Assembly (NCBI GenBank): GCA_021732085.1
Contig: JAKFVQ010000009.1
Location: 124,001 to 188,000, forward strand
Length of the DNA stretch: 64,000 nt
Reading direction: 5' to 3'
Source: Candidatus Obscuribacterales bacterium
GTDB lineage: Bacteria > Cyanobacteriota > Vampirovibrionia > Obscuribacterales > Obscuribacteraceae
Below are positions 17,019-26,148 of this stretch, in pieces. Position 1 is the first letter of the stretch. The number at the start of each line of letters is the position of its first letter. A program made the translations under genes and the position numbers. The notes under the pieces were generated by a model that made no database searches, had not been told where the DNA came from, and saw nothing but the letters and a program-made list of their open reading frames with translations.

Positions 17019-18251
17019 TTACACAGCAACCGGCGCGTACGACTTGAGCACTTCGAGGATGCGCTTGAACGTTTCATCGTCCAGCCACTCTGTGTTAGTT
17101 ATCGTAAAGCTCCGCTCCGCTAAAGATCTCGCGTTCGGCGTAGACTGCGCGCTGCTTTCTATCAATGGTTTCAAATACTCATATCCTGCTAGCTCATGAA
17201 TGAACAGCCGGGACACACCAAGCCCAGCAGTCCACAGATCAGACATTATTTTGTTGCGTGTTTTTTGCGAATCGCACAAAAGAAACAGAAATGGCCAGTT
17301 TCCTTGAGTTTCTGCCGACTCCTGCAGGACCATCAAATTCGTCTGCTTTTCGATCTGCTGGACTCGTTTTCTTGCGCGTCTTCTATTCTCGCTCACAAAC
17401 TGCGGCAGTCGCTTGATAAGATGCGTGCCAAGATTGAGACGCCAATCAGCAAACTTGTAGTGCGGTTGCTCCAGCTCAAAGTAATCACCGACGGCATGCA
17501 CCAGATCACCTGTCGAAAGTGACTTGCGCAAGTCATTACCATAGATCCACTTCAGCCCAATCGGATTGTACAAGAACGAATAGCCAAGCAACTGAAGGCT
17601 TCTCAAAAAGGCCAACCCAAAATTGGATTTCAACAAGTCCGCTGATGTAGTCCTCAGCAATCTCCTCAATTCGCGATTAGTCGCCGTCGCGATGCCACCA
17701 TCAAGCAAGGACATTCCTTTGCCTGCGGCAAAGCTGAATACTGTAATATCAGCGTCCCGTCCCACGCGCTTAGCTCCGCGCATAGCGCCGAAAGCTTGAG
17801 CAGCATCCTCAATTACATAGGAATCATACACGCAGGCAATCTCTGCCAGTCCATCAATTTGACTAGGCAGCCCAGCCATATCAGTGGGTACGATCGCGGC
17901 AACGTTTTCGTCAATTATCTCCTTTAGATGTTCCTGATCGAGGTCGAAACTGTTTGGTCGAAGATCACAAAGTCTCACTTTCAAACCAGCTGCATGCGCC
18001 GCAATGACAACAAGCGGGCAACTATACCCGGGCAGAATTACATGAGTCCGTCCGGTCATTCGTTTTACAGTTTCAAAAGAAATCCACAGCGCAGTAGTAG
18101 CGGAGGAGAAGAACTCAACGTTGTCGACTTTTAGAAAATCAATAATGCTATCCGAAAAATCACCGGAAGAAAAAAACAGATTGAATAACTCAAGAGGCTC
18201 AATCGGCATCCCGGCAGTCGGCGGTAACTCGCGCAGGAGAGCCATTAACAA
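17019..18251 (-). CDS. DegT/DnrJ/EryC1/StrS-family PLP-dependent aminotransferase
   Basis: 410 residues. The fold-type I pattern is clear: 'HVILPGYSCPLVVIAAHAAGLKVRLCDL' near residue 73, 'AAIVPTDMAGLPSQID', 'VYDSYVIEDAAQAFGA' with the PLP-contacting Asp, and 'VFSFAAGKGMSLLDGGIA' carrying the presumed Schiff-base lysine. Family members transaminate keto-sugars for surface glycans or antibiotics. The classic SFHxxK is replaced by SFAAGK. It lies two bases after the acyltransferase gene, so the two are almost certainly co-transcribed and may act on the same envelope glycan or amino-sugar; this is inference from context. Confidence 0.85.
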   Translation of the reverse strand: MLMALLRELPPTAGMPIEPLELFNLFFSSGDFSDSIIDFLKVDNVEFFSSATTALWISFETVKRMTGRTHVILPGYSCPLVVIAAHAAGLKVRLCDLRPNSFDLDQEHLKEIIDENVAAIVPTDMAGLPSQIDGLAEIACVYDSYVIEDAAQAFGAMRGAKRVGRDADITVFSFAAGKGMSLLDGGIATATNRELRRLLRTTSADLLKSNFGLAFLRSLQLLGYSFLYNPIGLKWIYGNDLRKSLSTGDLVHAVGDYFELEQPHYKFADWRLNLGTHLIKRLPQFVSENRRRARKRVQQIEKQTNLMVLQESAETQGNWPFLFLLCDSQKTRNKIMSDLWTAGLGVSRLFIHELAGYEYLKPLIESSAQSTPNARSLAERSFTITNTEWLDDETFKRILEVLKSYAPVAV

Positions 18252-18253
18252 GC

Positions 18254-19528
18254 TTAGTTCTTAGCTCCGGATCCACCATTCTTGGATCCAGAGGAACACT
18301 CATCCAGAAAGTTTTGATCCGACTCAAAAAGCGACTGCAACGGTTTCAGTATTTTTCGCAGAATCGGGTTTCGAATAAAGACAGCATGCCGCGTCAGCGT
18401 AAACTTAGCTCCCAGTGCGGCTTTCACCTTGGGATCAGTCCAGCCGGCGATATAAAATTTCAGCCCATTTTTCAGCGCAAATTCCAGATTATAGAACCAA
18501 CTCAAGAAGTACAGATTTGCGTTGCGCGCATCGGGATAAATGAAGCCGACATACTTATCGACCAAACGATCACCGATAACAAAACAGATATTATAGCCAA
18601 TCAGCCTTCCATCGACTCTGTAAAAGAATACGCGCCCGCCGCCGTTGGAATTATTCAACAAATCATGGAAAAAACTTCGAGATAGCACGTCAAAATGAAT
18701 CTCGCTTTGCACGAACACATTCTCGTACATCTGGTATAAGACCTCAAGAAATTCCGGATCGGCGAATTTCGGATCACCGCATTTCAATTCCTCAATCTGT
18801 ACATGAGCACTATCCTTGAGTTTCTTGCGAAACTCCTTGCGGCGAGTCTTAGACATGCGCGCGAGAAACTCATCGATATTGGAAAAATCTATTGGTACGT
18901 ACGCAAGCGCTTGCCCCGCGACAGAAAGCGCACCCGCGTCCACACTCTCGCGAATCAGTTGTTCCGCTTTTGAATTTTCAAGAGCAGAAAGCAACGGCGA
19001 ATTTTCAGGAACGTCTTTAACGATTACAAGCTGCGCGCCCCTTTGTTTTGCCTCTTTCAAAAGAGCATCAAGCAACGGCTGGTAATTAAGAAGCGATGGA
19101 TAATTCGCATACTCCGTCGCGGTGGTCCCAACAAACAAGGTAGGGAAGCGAACAAACTTGCGCAAGAAAGGGAATTTCTCGAAAAAAGACCGCACTTGTT
19201 GCGCGTCATCATCGAGCGTCGTGAGCAGATCAAATTCGGCTAGGAACGCTGGTGTCTCTGTATTCTCAACTGCGATTTGCATAGAAGCAAAATCGATTGG
19301 TGGATTGTTCAAGAACGTATCGATCAAGTAGGAAGGCTCAACGACATTCAAGAGATCAGCAGTCTCTGCTGTTTTTTCCTGAAGTGACACATACAAAGCG
19401 GCAGGTTTCGCTGAGACGTCGCCCGCCTGTGTGCTCGCTAATTTGTTTGCATCTGTGGAAATCATTGCTTGTCCGAATTCTTTCAACACCAATTCGGAAA
19501 CTCGCCAGGCACTGAAAGCTTGGGACAT
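18254..19528 (-). CDS. GNAT/FemAB-like acyltransferase (BioF2-type domain)
   Basis: 424 residues. The C-terminal half resembles the GNAT-fold acyltransferases grouped as BioF2/FemAB-like: 'MSKTRRKEFRKKLKDS' is the usual basic helix, followed by 'LYQMYENVFVQSEIHFDVLSRSFFHDLL', 'GRVFFYRVDGRLIGYNICFVIGDRLVDKYVGF' and 'NLYFLSWFYNLEFALKNGLKFYIAGWTDPKVKAALGAKF'. Such enzymes transfer acyl or aminoacyl groups in cell-wall or capsule synthesis. The first 100 residues are unlike the family and unexplained. A GGATGA sequence precedes the ATG. Two bases separate it from the aminotransferase downstream. No membrane segment is evident. Confidence 0.75.
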   Translation of the reverse strand: MSQAFSAWRVSELVLKEFGQAMISTDANKLASTQAGDVSAKPAALYVSLQEKTAETADLLNVVEPSYLIDTFLNNPPIDFASMQIAVENTETPAFLAEFDLLTTLDDDAQQVRSFFEKFPFLRKFVRFPTLFVGTTATEYANYPSLLNYQPLLDALLKEAKQRGAQLVIVKDVPENSPLLSALENSKAEQLIRESVDAGALSVAGQALAYVPIDFSNIDEFLARMSKTRRKEFRKKLKDSAHVQIEELKCGDPKFADPEFLEVLYQMYENVFVQSEIHFDVLSRSFFHDLLNNSNGGGRVFFYRVDGRLIGYNICFVIGDRLVDKYVGFIYPDARNANLYFLSWFYNLEFALKNGLKFYIAGWTDPKVKAALGAKFTLTRHAVFIRNPILRKILKPLQSLFESDQNFLDECSSGSKNGGSGAKN

Positions 19529-19763
19529 TTTATCATCCAGTCAAGAGACGAGATTGAGCCCCGCTTAAGCATCCGGAGAAAGAAGCGCAATAAGGGATCG
19601 CAGGCAACAGCCCCGCGCCCCTTGTCAAGATCGATCGAGCAAGACTATGGTGACCGACTCAAAAGTTATGCCGATTAATAGGGTCTCCATAGGGGTACCT
19701 TAGATGTGGCAACGGATGTCACCAATCGTTCGAAGCTTTGGACAAAGGGAAAGGCACAATTTC

Positions 19764-21884
19764 ATGGCTAACAGAAAATCCGTAGTTGCAATTCTATTCT
19801 TGTCCCTTGTTTCAAATTCGGTTTCTCTTCCACTAATTGCACAAGCGGCTGCTATGGAGAACGCCCCTGCCGGGGGAAATGCCAACACTAACGATTGGGC
19901 TCATTTCAACCCGTACAAATTCCAACCCGCCGACAAACTTGTTCCAAGTTCTTCGGTAACGGACCAAGCGGCGAACACCTACCGCAAAGGCGCACCGACA
20001 TTTCCTCACGACCCAACAAAACAAAACATTGTTTTCGGAAGGGGAAAAGATTCGTTGCCCACTGCCATCTACGCGCGGGCGCATGAAATCCTGGAACTCG
20101 CAGGCAAGTACTATCAAGCGCCAGCCGCCGGTGAAACCAAAACTATTGTTGTTAACGGCGAATCAATCAGCATATTTGGCACGTCAGTTTACACGCCGTT
20201 GCCAGATAACCGCTATGTCGGGAATCCCGCCCAGTTATCCCCATTTGATCCAAGCAAGGTTTTCTACAAGGACAAGAGCGCTTGGCCAGCGGTTATTTAT
20301 GCAAGCCCCGGACAACAGATCACCATTGCCGGACAGAAATTTACCGTGCCTGCTGCCGGTCAAAAAACTGAGTTGATCTTTGGCGCAGATGGCAAACTAA
20401 GAAACGGCGGCGGCAGCGGAGGCGGGAGCAAGAAGAGTTCCGAACATGGAGCAGGTAGCGGCAGCACCGGTTCTGGAAGCACAGGTAGCGGCGCTGGTTC
20501 TGGAAGCACGGGTGGCGGATCTGGTTCTGGAAGCACGGGTAGCGGCGCCGGCTCAGAAAGCACAGGCAACGGATCTGGCGGAAGCACAGAGAGCAGCAGC
20601 GGCACTAGAGCCTCCGGCAGTGAGTCAGGCAGCGGTGGATCGAACGGAGTAAAAACAAAGCCTGACGGAGAAGCAGCAAAGAAAGCGGCCGAAGAAGCAG
20701 CAAAAAAGGCAGCGGAGGAAGCCGCTAAGAAAGCACAGGAAGAAGCAGCAAAAAAGGCTCAGCAAGAAGCGCAGAAAGCAGAAGAAGCTAGAAAAGCTGA
20801 GCAAGAAAGACAGGCCGCAGAAGAAGCCGCCAAAAAAGCCGCCCAAGAAGATGCCAACCGAAAAGCAGCAGAAGAAGCCAATGCCGAGAGAGCTGCCGAA
20901 GAAGCGGCAAAGAGACGAAAAGACGAAAACAGCAAATGGTCCATCACAGATGATCCAACCGGTGCCAAGGAGCAATCAAAACAAGTGAAATGCATCTGGG
21001 GATTCTCAGGACATCCAGCAAAAGGTGACAAGAATGCAAAGTGGGATCCGCTTCAATTTTACTGTAATGGCATTCCGCCGGAATTTGCTAGAGTCGATGT
21101 AAATCTGCGGGTCAATCGTCCAACTAATGCTTTCTCGAACATGCAAGGGCTAATCAAATACAAAGATCAGGACATAGTTCTGGTACTGGCGAGCTTAACC
21201 ATGGATGGAAAGCAAAAGCAAGCTAGCGATTTCGATCCTAAGGAATGCCTACTCTATCCAAAGAAACTTCACAAGAGTCGCCCCAAACAAGGCTCAGCTA
21301 GCGATGAATTTTATCAAAAGGTTTTAGACGCTTATGATGGATTGCCTGAGAAAGTAAAACAGTGGCTTGATGATCATGGATACAAAATTACTGCAGACGA
21401 ATACGGACCGACAGACTCGTATGCAGCCCACAAAGAAGGCGAAATCATTCTCGGAGAGAAGTACACCGATCAAGGGAAGGAAAGACAAACCGACAAATTT
21501 GTGGATGTGTTCGGGGCCCTAGCCCACGAAATAGGTCATGCTCTGGATAATTATTATCAACTATCTTCAAGCGATGCCTTCAAAGCGGCCTATGATAAGG
21601 ATGTAGCGAGCAACATGCACGGGAGAGACATGTCGTCTTACAGAGAAGGCTCGGACCAAAATACCAATGCCTATCTGAACAACGGTCCCGGAGAGGACAA
21701 TAAGCCAACCACAAGAGGTAAACAGGAAGTCGCGGCAGACCTCATGTCCAAACTAATGGGTGCAGGCGGAGGCCGGGCGAGCGATGTATCATCTGCTTTT
21801 AGCAACGCATATAACGCACTGAACTCAAATAGCGTCGCCAGTCAATACGTTGGTACAAGACAGCCTTCAGGGGGCTTGAAGTAA
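19764..21884 (+). CDS. Secreted HEIGH zinc metalloprotease with repeats and Ala/Glu/Lys-rich coiled coil
   Basis: 706 residues from the ATG at 19764, chosen because GGGAAAGG lies upstream and the protein then begins with a signal peptide (MANRKSVVAILFLSLVSNSV...IAQAAA). Two related segments follow ('LPTAIYARAHEILELAGKYYQAPAAGE' and 'WPAVIYASPGQQITIAGQKFTVPAAGQ'), then a Gly/Ser/Thr linker (about 215-290) and a TolA-like helix of KAAEEAAKKAQEEAA repeats (about 305-390). The C-terminal domain has 'ALAHEIGHALDNYY' with HEIGH near residue 588 and a likely third ligand Glu in 'KQEVAADLMSKLM' near 655, an arrangement seen in lethal-factor-like and other gluzincin peptidases. The target is unknown; the long linker suggests a surface-exposed enzyme. 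Confidence 0.82.
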   Translation: MANRKSVVAILFLSLVSNSVSLPLIAQAAAMENAPAGGNANTNDWAHFNPYKFQPADKLVPSSSVTDQAANTYRKGAPTFPHDPTKQNIVFGRGKDSLPTAIYARAHEILELAGKYYQAPAAGETKTIVVNGESISIFGTSVYTPLPDNRYVGNPAQLSPFDPSKVFYKDKSAWPAVIYASPGQQITIAGQKFTVPAAGQKTELIFGADGKLRNGGGSGGGSKKSSEHGAGSGSTGSGSTGSGAGSGSTGGGSGSGSTGSGAGSESTGNGSGGSTESSSGTRASGSESGSGGSNGVKTKPDGEAAKKAAEEAAKKAAEEAAKKAQEEAAKKAQQEAQKAEEARKAEQERQAAEEAAKKAAQEDANRKAAEEANAERAAEEAAKRRKDENSKWSITDDPTGAKEQSKQVKCIWGFSGHPAKGDKNAKWDPLQFYCNGIPPEFARVDVNLRVNRPTNAFSNMQGLIKYKDQDIVLVLASLTMDGKQKQASDFDPKECLLYPKKLHKSRPKQGSASDEFYQKVLDAYDGLPEKVKQWLDDHGYKITADEYGPTDSYAAHKEGEIILGEKYTDQGKERQTDKFVDVFGALAHEIGHALDNYYQLSSSDAFKAAYDKDVASNMHGRDMSSYREGSDQNTNAYLNNGPGEDNKPTTRGKQEVAADLMSKLMGAGGGRASDVSSAFSNAYNALNSNSVASQYVGTRQPSGGLK

Positions 21885-21903
21885 ACTTAAAGGAGTGTTT
21901 TTT

Positions 21904-22587
21904 GTGCTAGGTCGAACGCGTACTTTTACAAAAGAATTCGCCAGAGTTTTTAAAGACAAAGGCTGGACCATGCTAATCTTCATGCTTTTTGCTTTTGCGC
22001 AAGCAACGGCCGTACGCGCTGAGCTTGTGGACTACGACGTCATGGAGAAAAATTTCGGACCAGATTATGTTAATGCTTACAAATTAGAGAAGAGCGGCAA
22101 AACTGATGAGGCCTTAGCGGCCTATGATAAAGCAATCAGCCAAAATCCCAACGAAATGGAGTTCTACATTTCCCGGGCGGGACTACTTATTGCACTGAAA
22201 AAGAACGGTGAAGCACTTAAAGACGTTGATAAATACACGCAACTCGTCAAAGACAGTACTATCAAAAAAAAGACAGGGCTTCTGGCAAGCGCGGCATTGA
22301 TGAAAGCTAAAGCCCTGGAAGGAATGGGGAAAGCGGACGACGCTATGGAGAATTATAAGTTTGCCGCAGAAAACGGAAGCCGTTCCAAATTACCACGCCT
22401 GAAAATGGCTGACTATTATTTGTCTAAAGGAAAGAAGGATTTGGCGCTAAAGGAACTCTATGCAGCAAAAACTCCAGACGGTTTCTATGACAACAGCAAA
22501 GAACAACAAGAGGTCTTGGCTAAGATAAAGCAATTGGAAGGCGCTAAGAAAAACAAGGCCAACAGTCCCAGCAAGAAATCGCCTTAG
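21904..22587 (+). CDS. Secreted TPR protein
   Basis: 227 residues from the GTG at 21904, selected because AAAGGAG (21888-21894) lies nine bases upstream; the GTG at 21895 would overlap that site. A long N-region precedes a hydrophobic signal segment ('GWTMLIFMLFAFAQATAVRA'), after which the protein should be exported. TPR units: 'YVNAYKLEKSGKTDEALAAYDKAISQNP', 'MEFYISRAGLLIALKKNGEALKDVDKY', 'ALMKAKALEGMGKADDAMENYKFA', 'PRLKMADYYLSKGKKDLALKEL'. The tail is Lys-rich. It starts 19 bases after the metalloprotease stop, so both are likely one operon and the TPR protein may assist or bind the protease. Confidence 0.82.
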   Translation: MLGRTRTFTKEFARVFKDKGWTMLIFMLFAFAQATAVRAELVDYDVMEKNFGPDYVNAYKLEKSGKTDEALAAYDKAISQNPNEMEFYISRAGLLIALKKNGEALKDVDKYTQLVKDSTIKKKTGLLASAALMKAKALEGMGKADDAMENYKFAAENGSRSKLPRLKMADYYLSKGKKDLALKELYAAKTPDGFYDNSKEQQEVLAKIKQLEGAKKNKANSPSKKSP

Positions 22588-22710
22588 CCGTTACAAACAG
22601 ATTCCATATTGACACTTCAAACCTGCGACTGGACACTTTTCGAAGTGGGAAACTTGGGATTATCACGCTAGTAAAAAAAACGATTAGTCTCATAATAGAG
22701 CTCAGGGTAA

Positions 22711-22734
22711 AGGCACTCGGATCCAGGAGTGCCT
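22711..22734 (+). promoter_or_regulatory. Hairpin enclosing the SD and start of the trypsin-like gene
   Basis: AGGCACTC (22711-22718) is a perfect reverse complement of GAGTGCCT (22727-22734), with an eight-base loop. The right arm contains most of the AGGAG ribosome binding site (22725-22729) and the first base of the TTG start codon. Folding would hide the ribosome site. No T-run follows, so this is not an ordinary terminator. Confidence 0.5.
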
Positions 22735-24134
22735 TGTTCGAATCACAAAACAACGAAAGAATCTCAAGACTGCTCCTCGAGACGCAGGCTTCCAACCTTC
22801 TACAGGAAGCGAATGATGTTCTGCCATCAAAACTCAAACGCCAAGCCGATCTTTTGGTCTCCGGTGTGGCCGGCGGGGCGCTTAACACTGTTCTAGACCG
22901 AATAAGCAGCCCCATCGAGACAGGCGCGTCAATAGGATTGTCCTACACAGCCGGGTATGGACTTGCGCGACTCCAGAACACAGGCTCCATGGGAAGATTA
23001 GGCACACAAGTCGTCGGTCTTGCCATGCTCGGAGCGGCCGTCAAGGACCTATTCATCGCCTCTAAGAACCTCCCTACGGCAATCGCCGACACATGGAATG
23101 ACGCCTCCCCAGAAAAACTCCAATCCAACAAAAAAATAGTAGCAGAAACTCTCGCTCCCTTCCTGGTCGATAGTACTATATATGGTGCCGCCGGATTTTC
23201 CGGGGCTCGATATGGAAAACTCAAAAACGACTTAAGCGCCAGAATAAACGCCAGCGAAAAAATCAGCAACGGCGTCGTTCTATTGCATGCTCATGACGGT
23301 TCTCAGGGAAGCGGATTTGCTGTCCGCGACAATCGAATCGTCAGCGCTTTCCATGTCGTGGAGAATCAAACGCTAAGTCGTGACTTCGTCCGAACAAAGA
23401 ACGGGCACCAGGTAGAAGTAGTACCGGAAATAGCTTTGCCACAAAGAGATCTCGTACTCTTTCGAGCTACAAACAGCAGTGAAAGCACGAAACTTACGCC
23501 ACTGAAAATTGCCAACGCCAATGCACTAGAGCACAAACCTATAGCAGCAGTCGGCTTCCGGCAGAATCTCGGGAACGATGATTTCTCGCTGAGAATATCG
23601 CCGACTACAAAAGTAAGTCTTGTGCAAGATCAAATCATGGTGAATAATCCAAGCCTCCAGCGCATTCCAAATAGAGAGGCGCTGACTATGATCAAGGCTG
23701 GGCACGCAAACAAAGGAATGTCCGGTGGTCCTTTATTGGACAAGGACTTAGCTGTCGTTGGTGTAAATCATTCAGCAATGAGAAACGGGATATCTACCTT
23801 CGTGCGATCGCAGTCCATCGAGAGTAAGAACGTTGAAACTTTACTAGCGCTAGCCGATAAGCAAAGCGTTGCCAAAACACTAACTCTGCGCGAAACAGCG
23901 GATCTAATGGCAGTTAAGCAAGAAGACGTCGTGCGCAAACTATTCCAGGGAAAAATACAGGGCTACATGATTCCAGTCGCCGAAACTAATCCGAGAGTTT
24001 CATTCACAAGAAGCGATAGCAGCCCAGACGCACCATTTATGAAACTGACAAGCAAAGACGCAACTCCGACAAGCAACATCCCCGTCAAATGGGAATGGCG
24101 CATTTTGGAGAACGAAATGATTCGCCCGAAATAA
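22734..24134 (+). CDS. Trypsin-like serine protease with N-terminal hydrophobic module
   Basis: 466 residues from a TTG with AGGAG four bases upstream. Residues about 40-165 are Gly/Ala-rich and moderately hydrophobic, and resemble the N-terminal part of the protein at 57478. From about 185 a chymotrypsin-like domain follows: 'GVVLLHAHDGSQGSGFAVRDNRIVSAFHVVE' with His near 207, 'LPQRDLVLFRA' with Asp near 239, and 'ANKGMSGGPLLDKDLAVVGVN' with Ser near 330. The remaining 100 residues include 'TLRETADLMAVKQEDVVRKLFQGKIQGYMIPV', which resembles a small DNA-binding-like winged helix of the excisionase type, an unusual partner for a protease. No classical signal peptide is visible. Confidence 0.78.
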   Translation: MFESQNNERISRLLLETQASNLLQEANDVLPSKLKRQADLLVSGVAGGALNTVLDRISSPIETGASIGLSYTAGYGLARLQNTGSMGRLGTQVVGLAMLGAAVKDLFIASKNLPTAIADTWNDASPEKLQSNKKIVAETLAPFLVDSTIYGAAGFSGARYGKLKNDLSARINASEKISNGVVLLHAHDGSQGSGFAVRDNRIVSAFHVVENQTLSRDFVRTKNGHQVEVVPEIALPQRDLVLFRATNSSESTKLTPLKIANANALEHKPIAAVGFRQNLGNDDFSLRISPTTKVSLVQDQIMVNNPSLQRIPNREALTMIKAGHANKGMSGGPLLDKDLAVVGVNHSAMRNGISTFVRSQSIESKNVETLLALADKQSVAKTLTLRETADLMAVKQEDVVRKLFQGKIQGYMIPVAETNPRVSFTRSDSSPDAPFMKLTSKDATPTSNIPVKWEWRILENEMIRPK

Positions 24135-24180
24135 ATATCTAGTTGCCAACCGAAATCAACAATCCCAGTGGGCATAAGCT

Positions 24181-25569
24181 TTAGAGATCGCAGCTTTGAA
24201 CAGGTTGGGCAAGTGCGCCGACGAGCTTATCGAGACGGGCGCCGCGCGATCCCTTGATCAAGACGCAGGCTTTTTCATCAATACGCTGACGCAATTCAAC
24301 ATCGGCTAGATTCATGTCCTGACAGTGAAGGACTTCAAACGTGGCACCAGCCGCGCCACTATATATGTGCCTGGCCAAACTGCCTACTGTAACCAAAACT
24401 GATATCGGTTGGGTCTTCAACCATACACCTAATTCCTCTAACAGCTCTGGGGCTTGCGTTCCCAGCTCCAGCAAATCTCCCAATACAACAACTTTATTTT
24501 CCTGCGGATAAGCGTTCTGATCAAGAATAGAGAGAACCGCCGCTTTAACTGACTCAGGGTTTGCATTGTACGATTCATCAATAAGCAAGGCGCCAGTGAT
24601 TGAATGAACTCGCGTGCCACGGCCAGCAACAGTCTTAAAATAAGGCAACGCCACTGCAATATCGGGATCGCTCAATCCGAGATGCCGGGCTGCCATAATC
24701 GCGCACCACGCATCTGATAGGAGAGGCATACCATGCGCGCGCACATGGAATGTTTGCTCGCTATCATTCAATCTAAAGTGAGTCGAATCAGGATCAGATC
24801 CAATTATCTTGAGTCGGTCCTCCGAAAAGATTTCAATTTTACCACTGAACACTTCTTTCGCTTTATTGACCAAAAGCTCATCGGAACTACCTAGAATAGC
24901 CAGTCCTCGCTGAGCATTTACATGCTCCAGAATCTCGCACTTAGCTTTGGCAATATTCTCTCGTGAACCCAAAAGTTCAATGTGAGCAGTTCCTGCATTA
25001 GTGATGATAGCAACATCAGGCAATGCGCAGCGGGCAAGTTGATCAATTTGCCCGAGCCCACGCATCGCCATTTCGATCACTGAAACCTGCGTGTCATCCG
25101 GCATTCCAAGCAATGTCTTCGGAACACCGAATTCATTATTCTCGTTCTTCGCAGAATATTGGCAGCGACGATACATGCAAAATATCGCTGCGCACATTTC
25201 CTTTGTCGTTGTCTTGCCTGAGGAACCAGTCACTCCCACAACCTTGGAGCTGATTCTCTTTCTCCAATTGCGCGCCAGTTGATGATAGGCGAGCAAAGTA
25301 TCCTCAACCGCTATCAACGGAAACTGCTGGCTGCCGATCGGATAATTCGGACGCTCGCCGACGATCGCTCCTAAAGCACCGGAAGCGAATGCATCACCCA
25401 AGAAATCGTGTCCGTCAAATCTTTCACCAGAAAAAGCGATGTACCAGTTCCCTTCGACAAGGAGCCTGGTATCACTTTGGATCGCACCGGCCTCAGCAGG
25501 CATCAAACCGGAGGCAAGCCGCCCTTGGCAGATATCCATTATTTCTTCCCCGGTAAATGTAGCGGTCAT
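24181..25569 (-). CDS. murF: UDP-N-acetylmuramoyl-tripeptide--D-alanyl-D-alanine ligase MurF
   Basis: 462 residues, normal for the family. MurF adds D-Ala-D-Ala to the UDP-MurNAc-tripeptide in the cytoplasm, the last soluble step of the peptidoglycan monomer. Evidence: N-terminal substrate domain ('IQSDTRLLVEGNWYIAFSGERFDGHDF'), ATP-binding 'VVGVTGSSGKTTTKEM' near residue 108, 'NNEFGVPKTLL', 'AIITNAGTAHIELLGSRENIAKAKCEI', and C-terminal 'LIDESYNANPESVKAAV' and 'VVLGDLLELG'. No other mur or mra gene is beside it, so it is outside a dcw cluster. It is convergent with the trypsin-like gene. Confidence 0.96.
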   Translation of the reverse strand: MTATFTGEEIMDICQGRLASGLMPAEAGAIQSDTRLLVEGNWYIAFSGERFDGHDFLGDAFASGALGAIVGERPNYPIGSQQFPLIAVEDTLLAYHQLARNWRKRISSKVVGVTGSSGKTTTKEMCAAIFCMYRRCQYSAKNENNEFGVPKTLLGMPDDTQVSVIEMAMRGLGQIDQLARCALPDVAIITNAGTAHIELLGSRENIAKAKCEILEHVNAQRGLAILGSSDELLVNKAKEVFSGKIEIFSEDRLKIIGSDPDSTHFRLNDSEQTFHVRAHGMPLLSDAWCAIMAARHLGLSDPDIAVALPYFKTVAGRGTRVHSITGALLIDESYNANPESVKAAVLSILDQNAYPQENKVVVLGDLLELGTQAPELLEELGVWLKTQPISVLVTVGSLARHIYSGAAGATFEVLHCQDMNLADVELRQRIDEKACVLIKGSRGARLDKLVGALAQPVQSCDL

Positions 25570-25679
25570 CAGCGAGCCTCTAATCAGTCAGCTCTGATAT
25601 TTTAGCCGCCCTCTACCGAGGTAACTCTGCTTACAACGTTGCTTTGATCAATTATTTTGAAAAGTGAGAGCCGTCACAT

Positions 25680-25865
25680 TTAGACAGTGACTTTTTCCTT
25701 CACTTCTTCAGTTTGCGGAACTGCGTATTTAGCTGCATCAGCAGGACTGATCTTTTGTTGCTGGCCGCTTTGTTTCATGCGCTCATCCAGCTGCTTGCTC
25801 AACATGCGGCTGGCAAATGCAGACGTTTTTCTAAGTGCTTGCACATCGGTTTCTTGAGTGGACAT
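25680..25865 (-). CDS. Small charged orphan protein, 61 residues
   Basis: Not recognised. GGAGG lies nine bases upstream of the ATG on the minus strand, which supports real translation. The peptide is highly charged and probably helical ('RKTSAFASRMLSKQLDERMKQSGQQQK'), then 'SPADAAKYAVPQTEEVKEKVTV'. No signal peptide or membrane helix. It lies 110 bases upstream of murF on the same strand and could share its promoter. Confidence 0.6.
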   Translation of the reverse strand: MSTQETDVQALRKTSAFASRMLSKQLDERMKQSGQQQKISPADAAKYAVPQTEEVKEKVTV

Positions 25866-26092
25866 AAAGACAATCCTCCGCTTGTTAGCGCCATTATGGA
25901 AACCGGCTAGGAGCAGCTAGAAGCGAACTGATTTGATCACAATTTCACCGCTAAAGCCAATCAAGATATTAGGTGAATCAAGACATGTTGGCAACCCCGT
26001 TGTGGGCGGCTTAAGCGCAATTAACCGACCAGCCCGGCTCGCTGGAGGCGGCATAGCATTTAGATATCCACTAAAAGCGAATCTCAAGAACG

Positions 26093-26098
26093 TATAAT
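26093..26098 (+). promoter_or_regulatory. Perfect -10 hexamer upstream of pyrB
   Basis: TATAAT occurs 50 bases before the pyrB start. No clear -35 is seen at the expected distance, so this may need an activator or be fortuitous. A transcript from here would begin near 26105 and include the hairpin repeat at 26107-26133. Confidence 0.35.
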
Positions 26099-26106
26099 TT
26101 GCCTAT

Positions 26107-26133
26107 CGAGGGCGCAGGCCCAGCCTGCTTCAA
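26107..26133. repeat. Copy of the dispersed GC-rich repeat in the pyrB leader
   Basis: GCAGGC-CCA-GCCTGC is a perfect palindrome followed by TTCAA; reversed, it reads like the core of the copy at 4981. It lies between the putative -10 and the pyrB ribosome binding site. Confidence 0.5.
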
Positions 26134-26148
26134 AAGAGGCAATAACGT

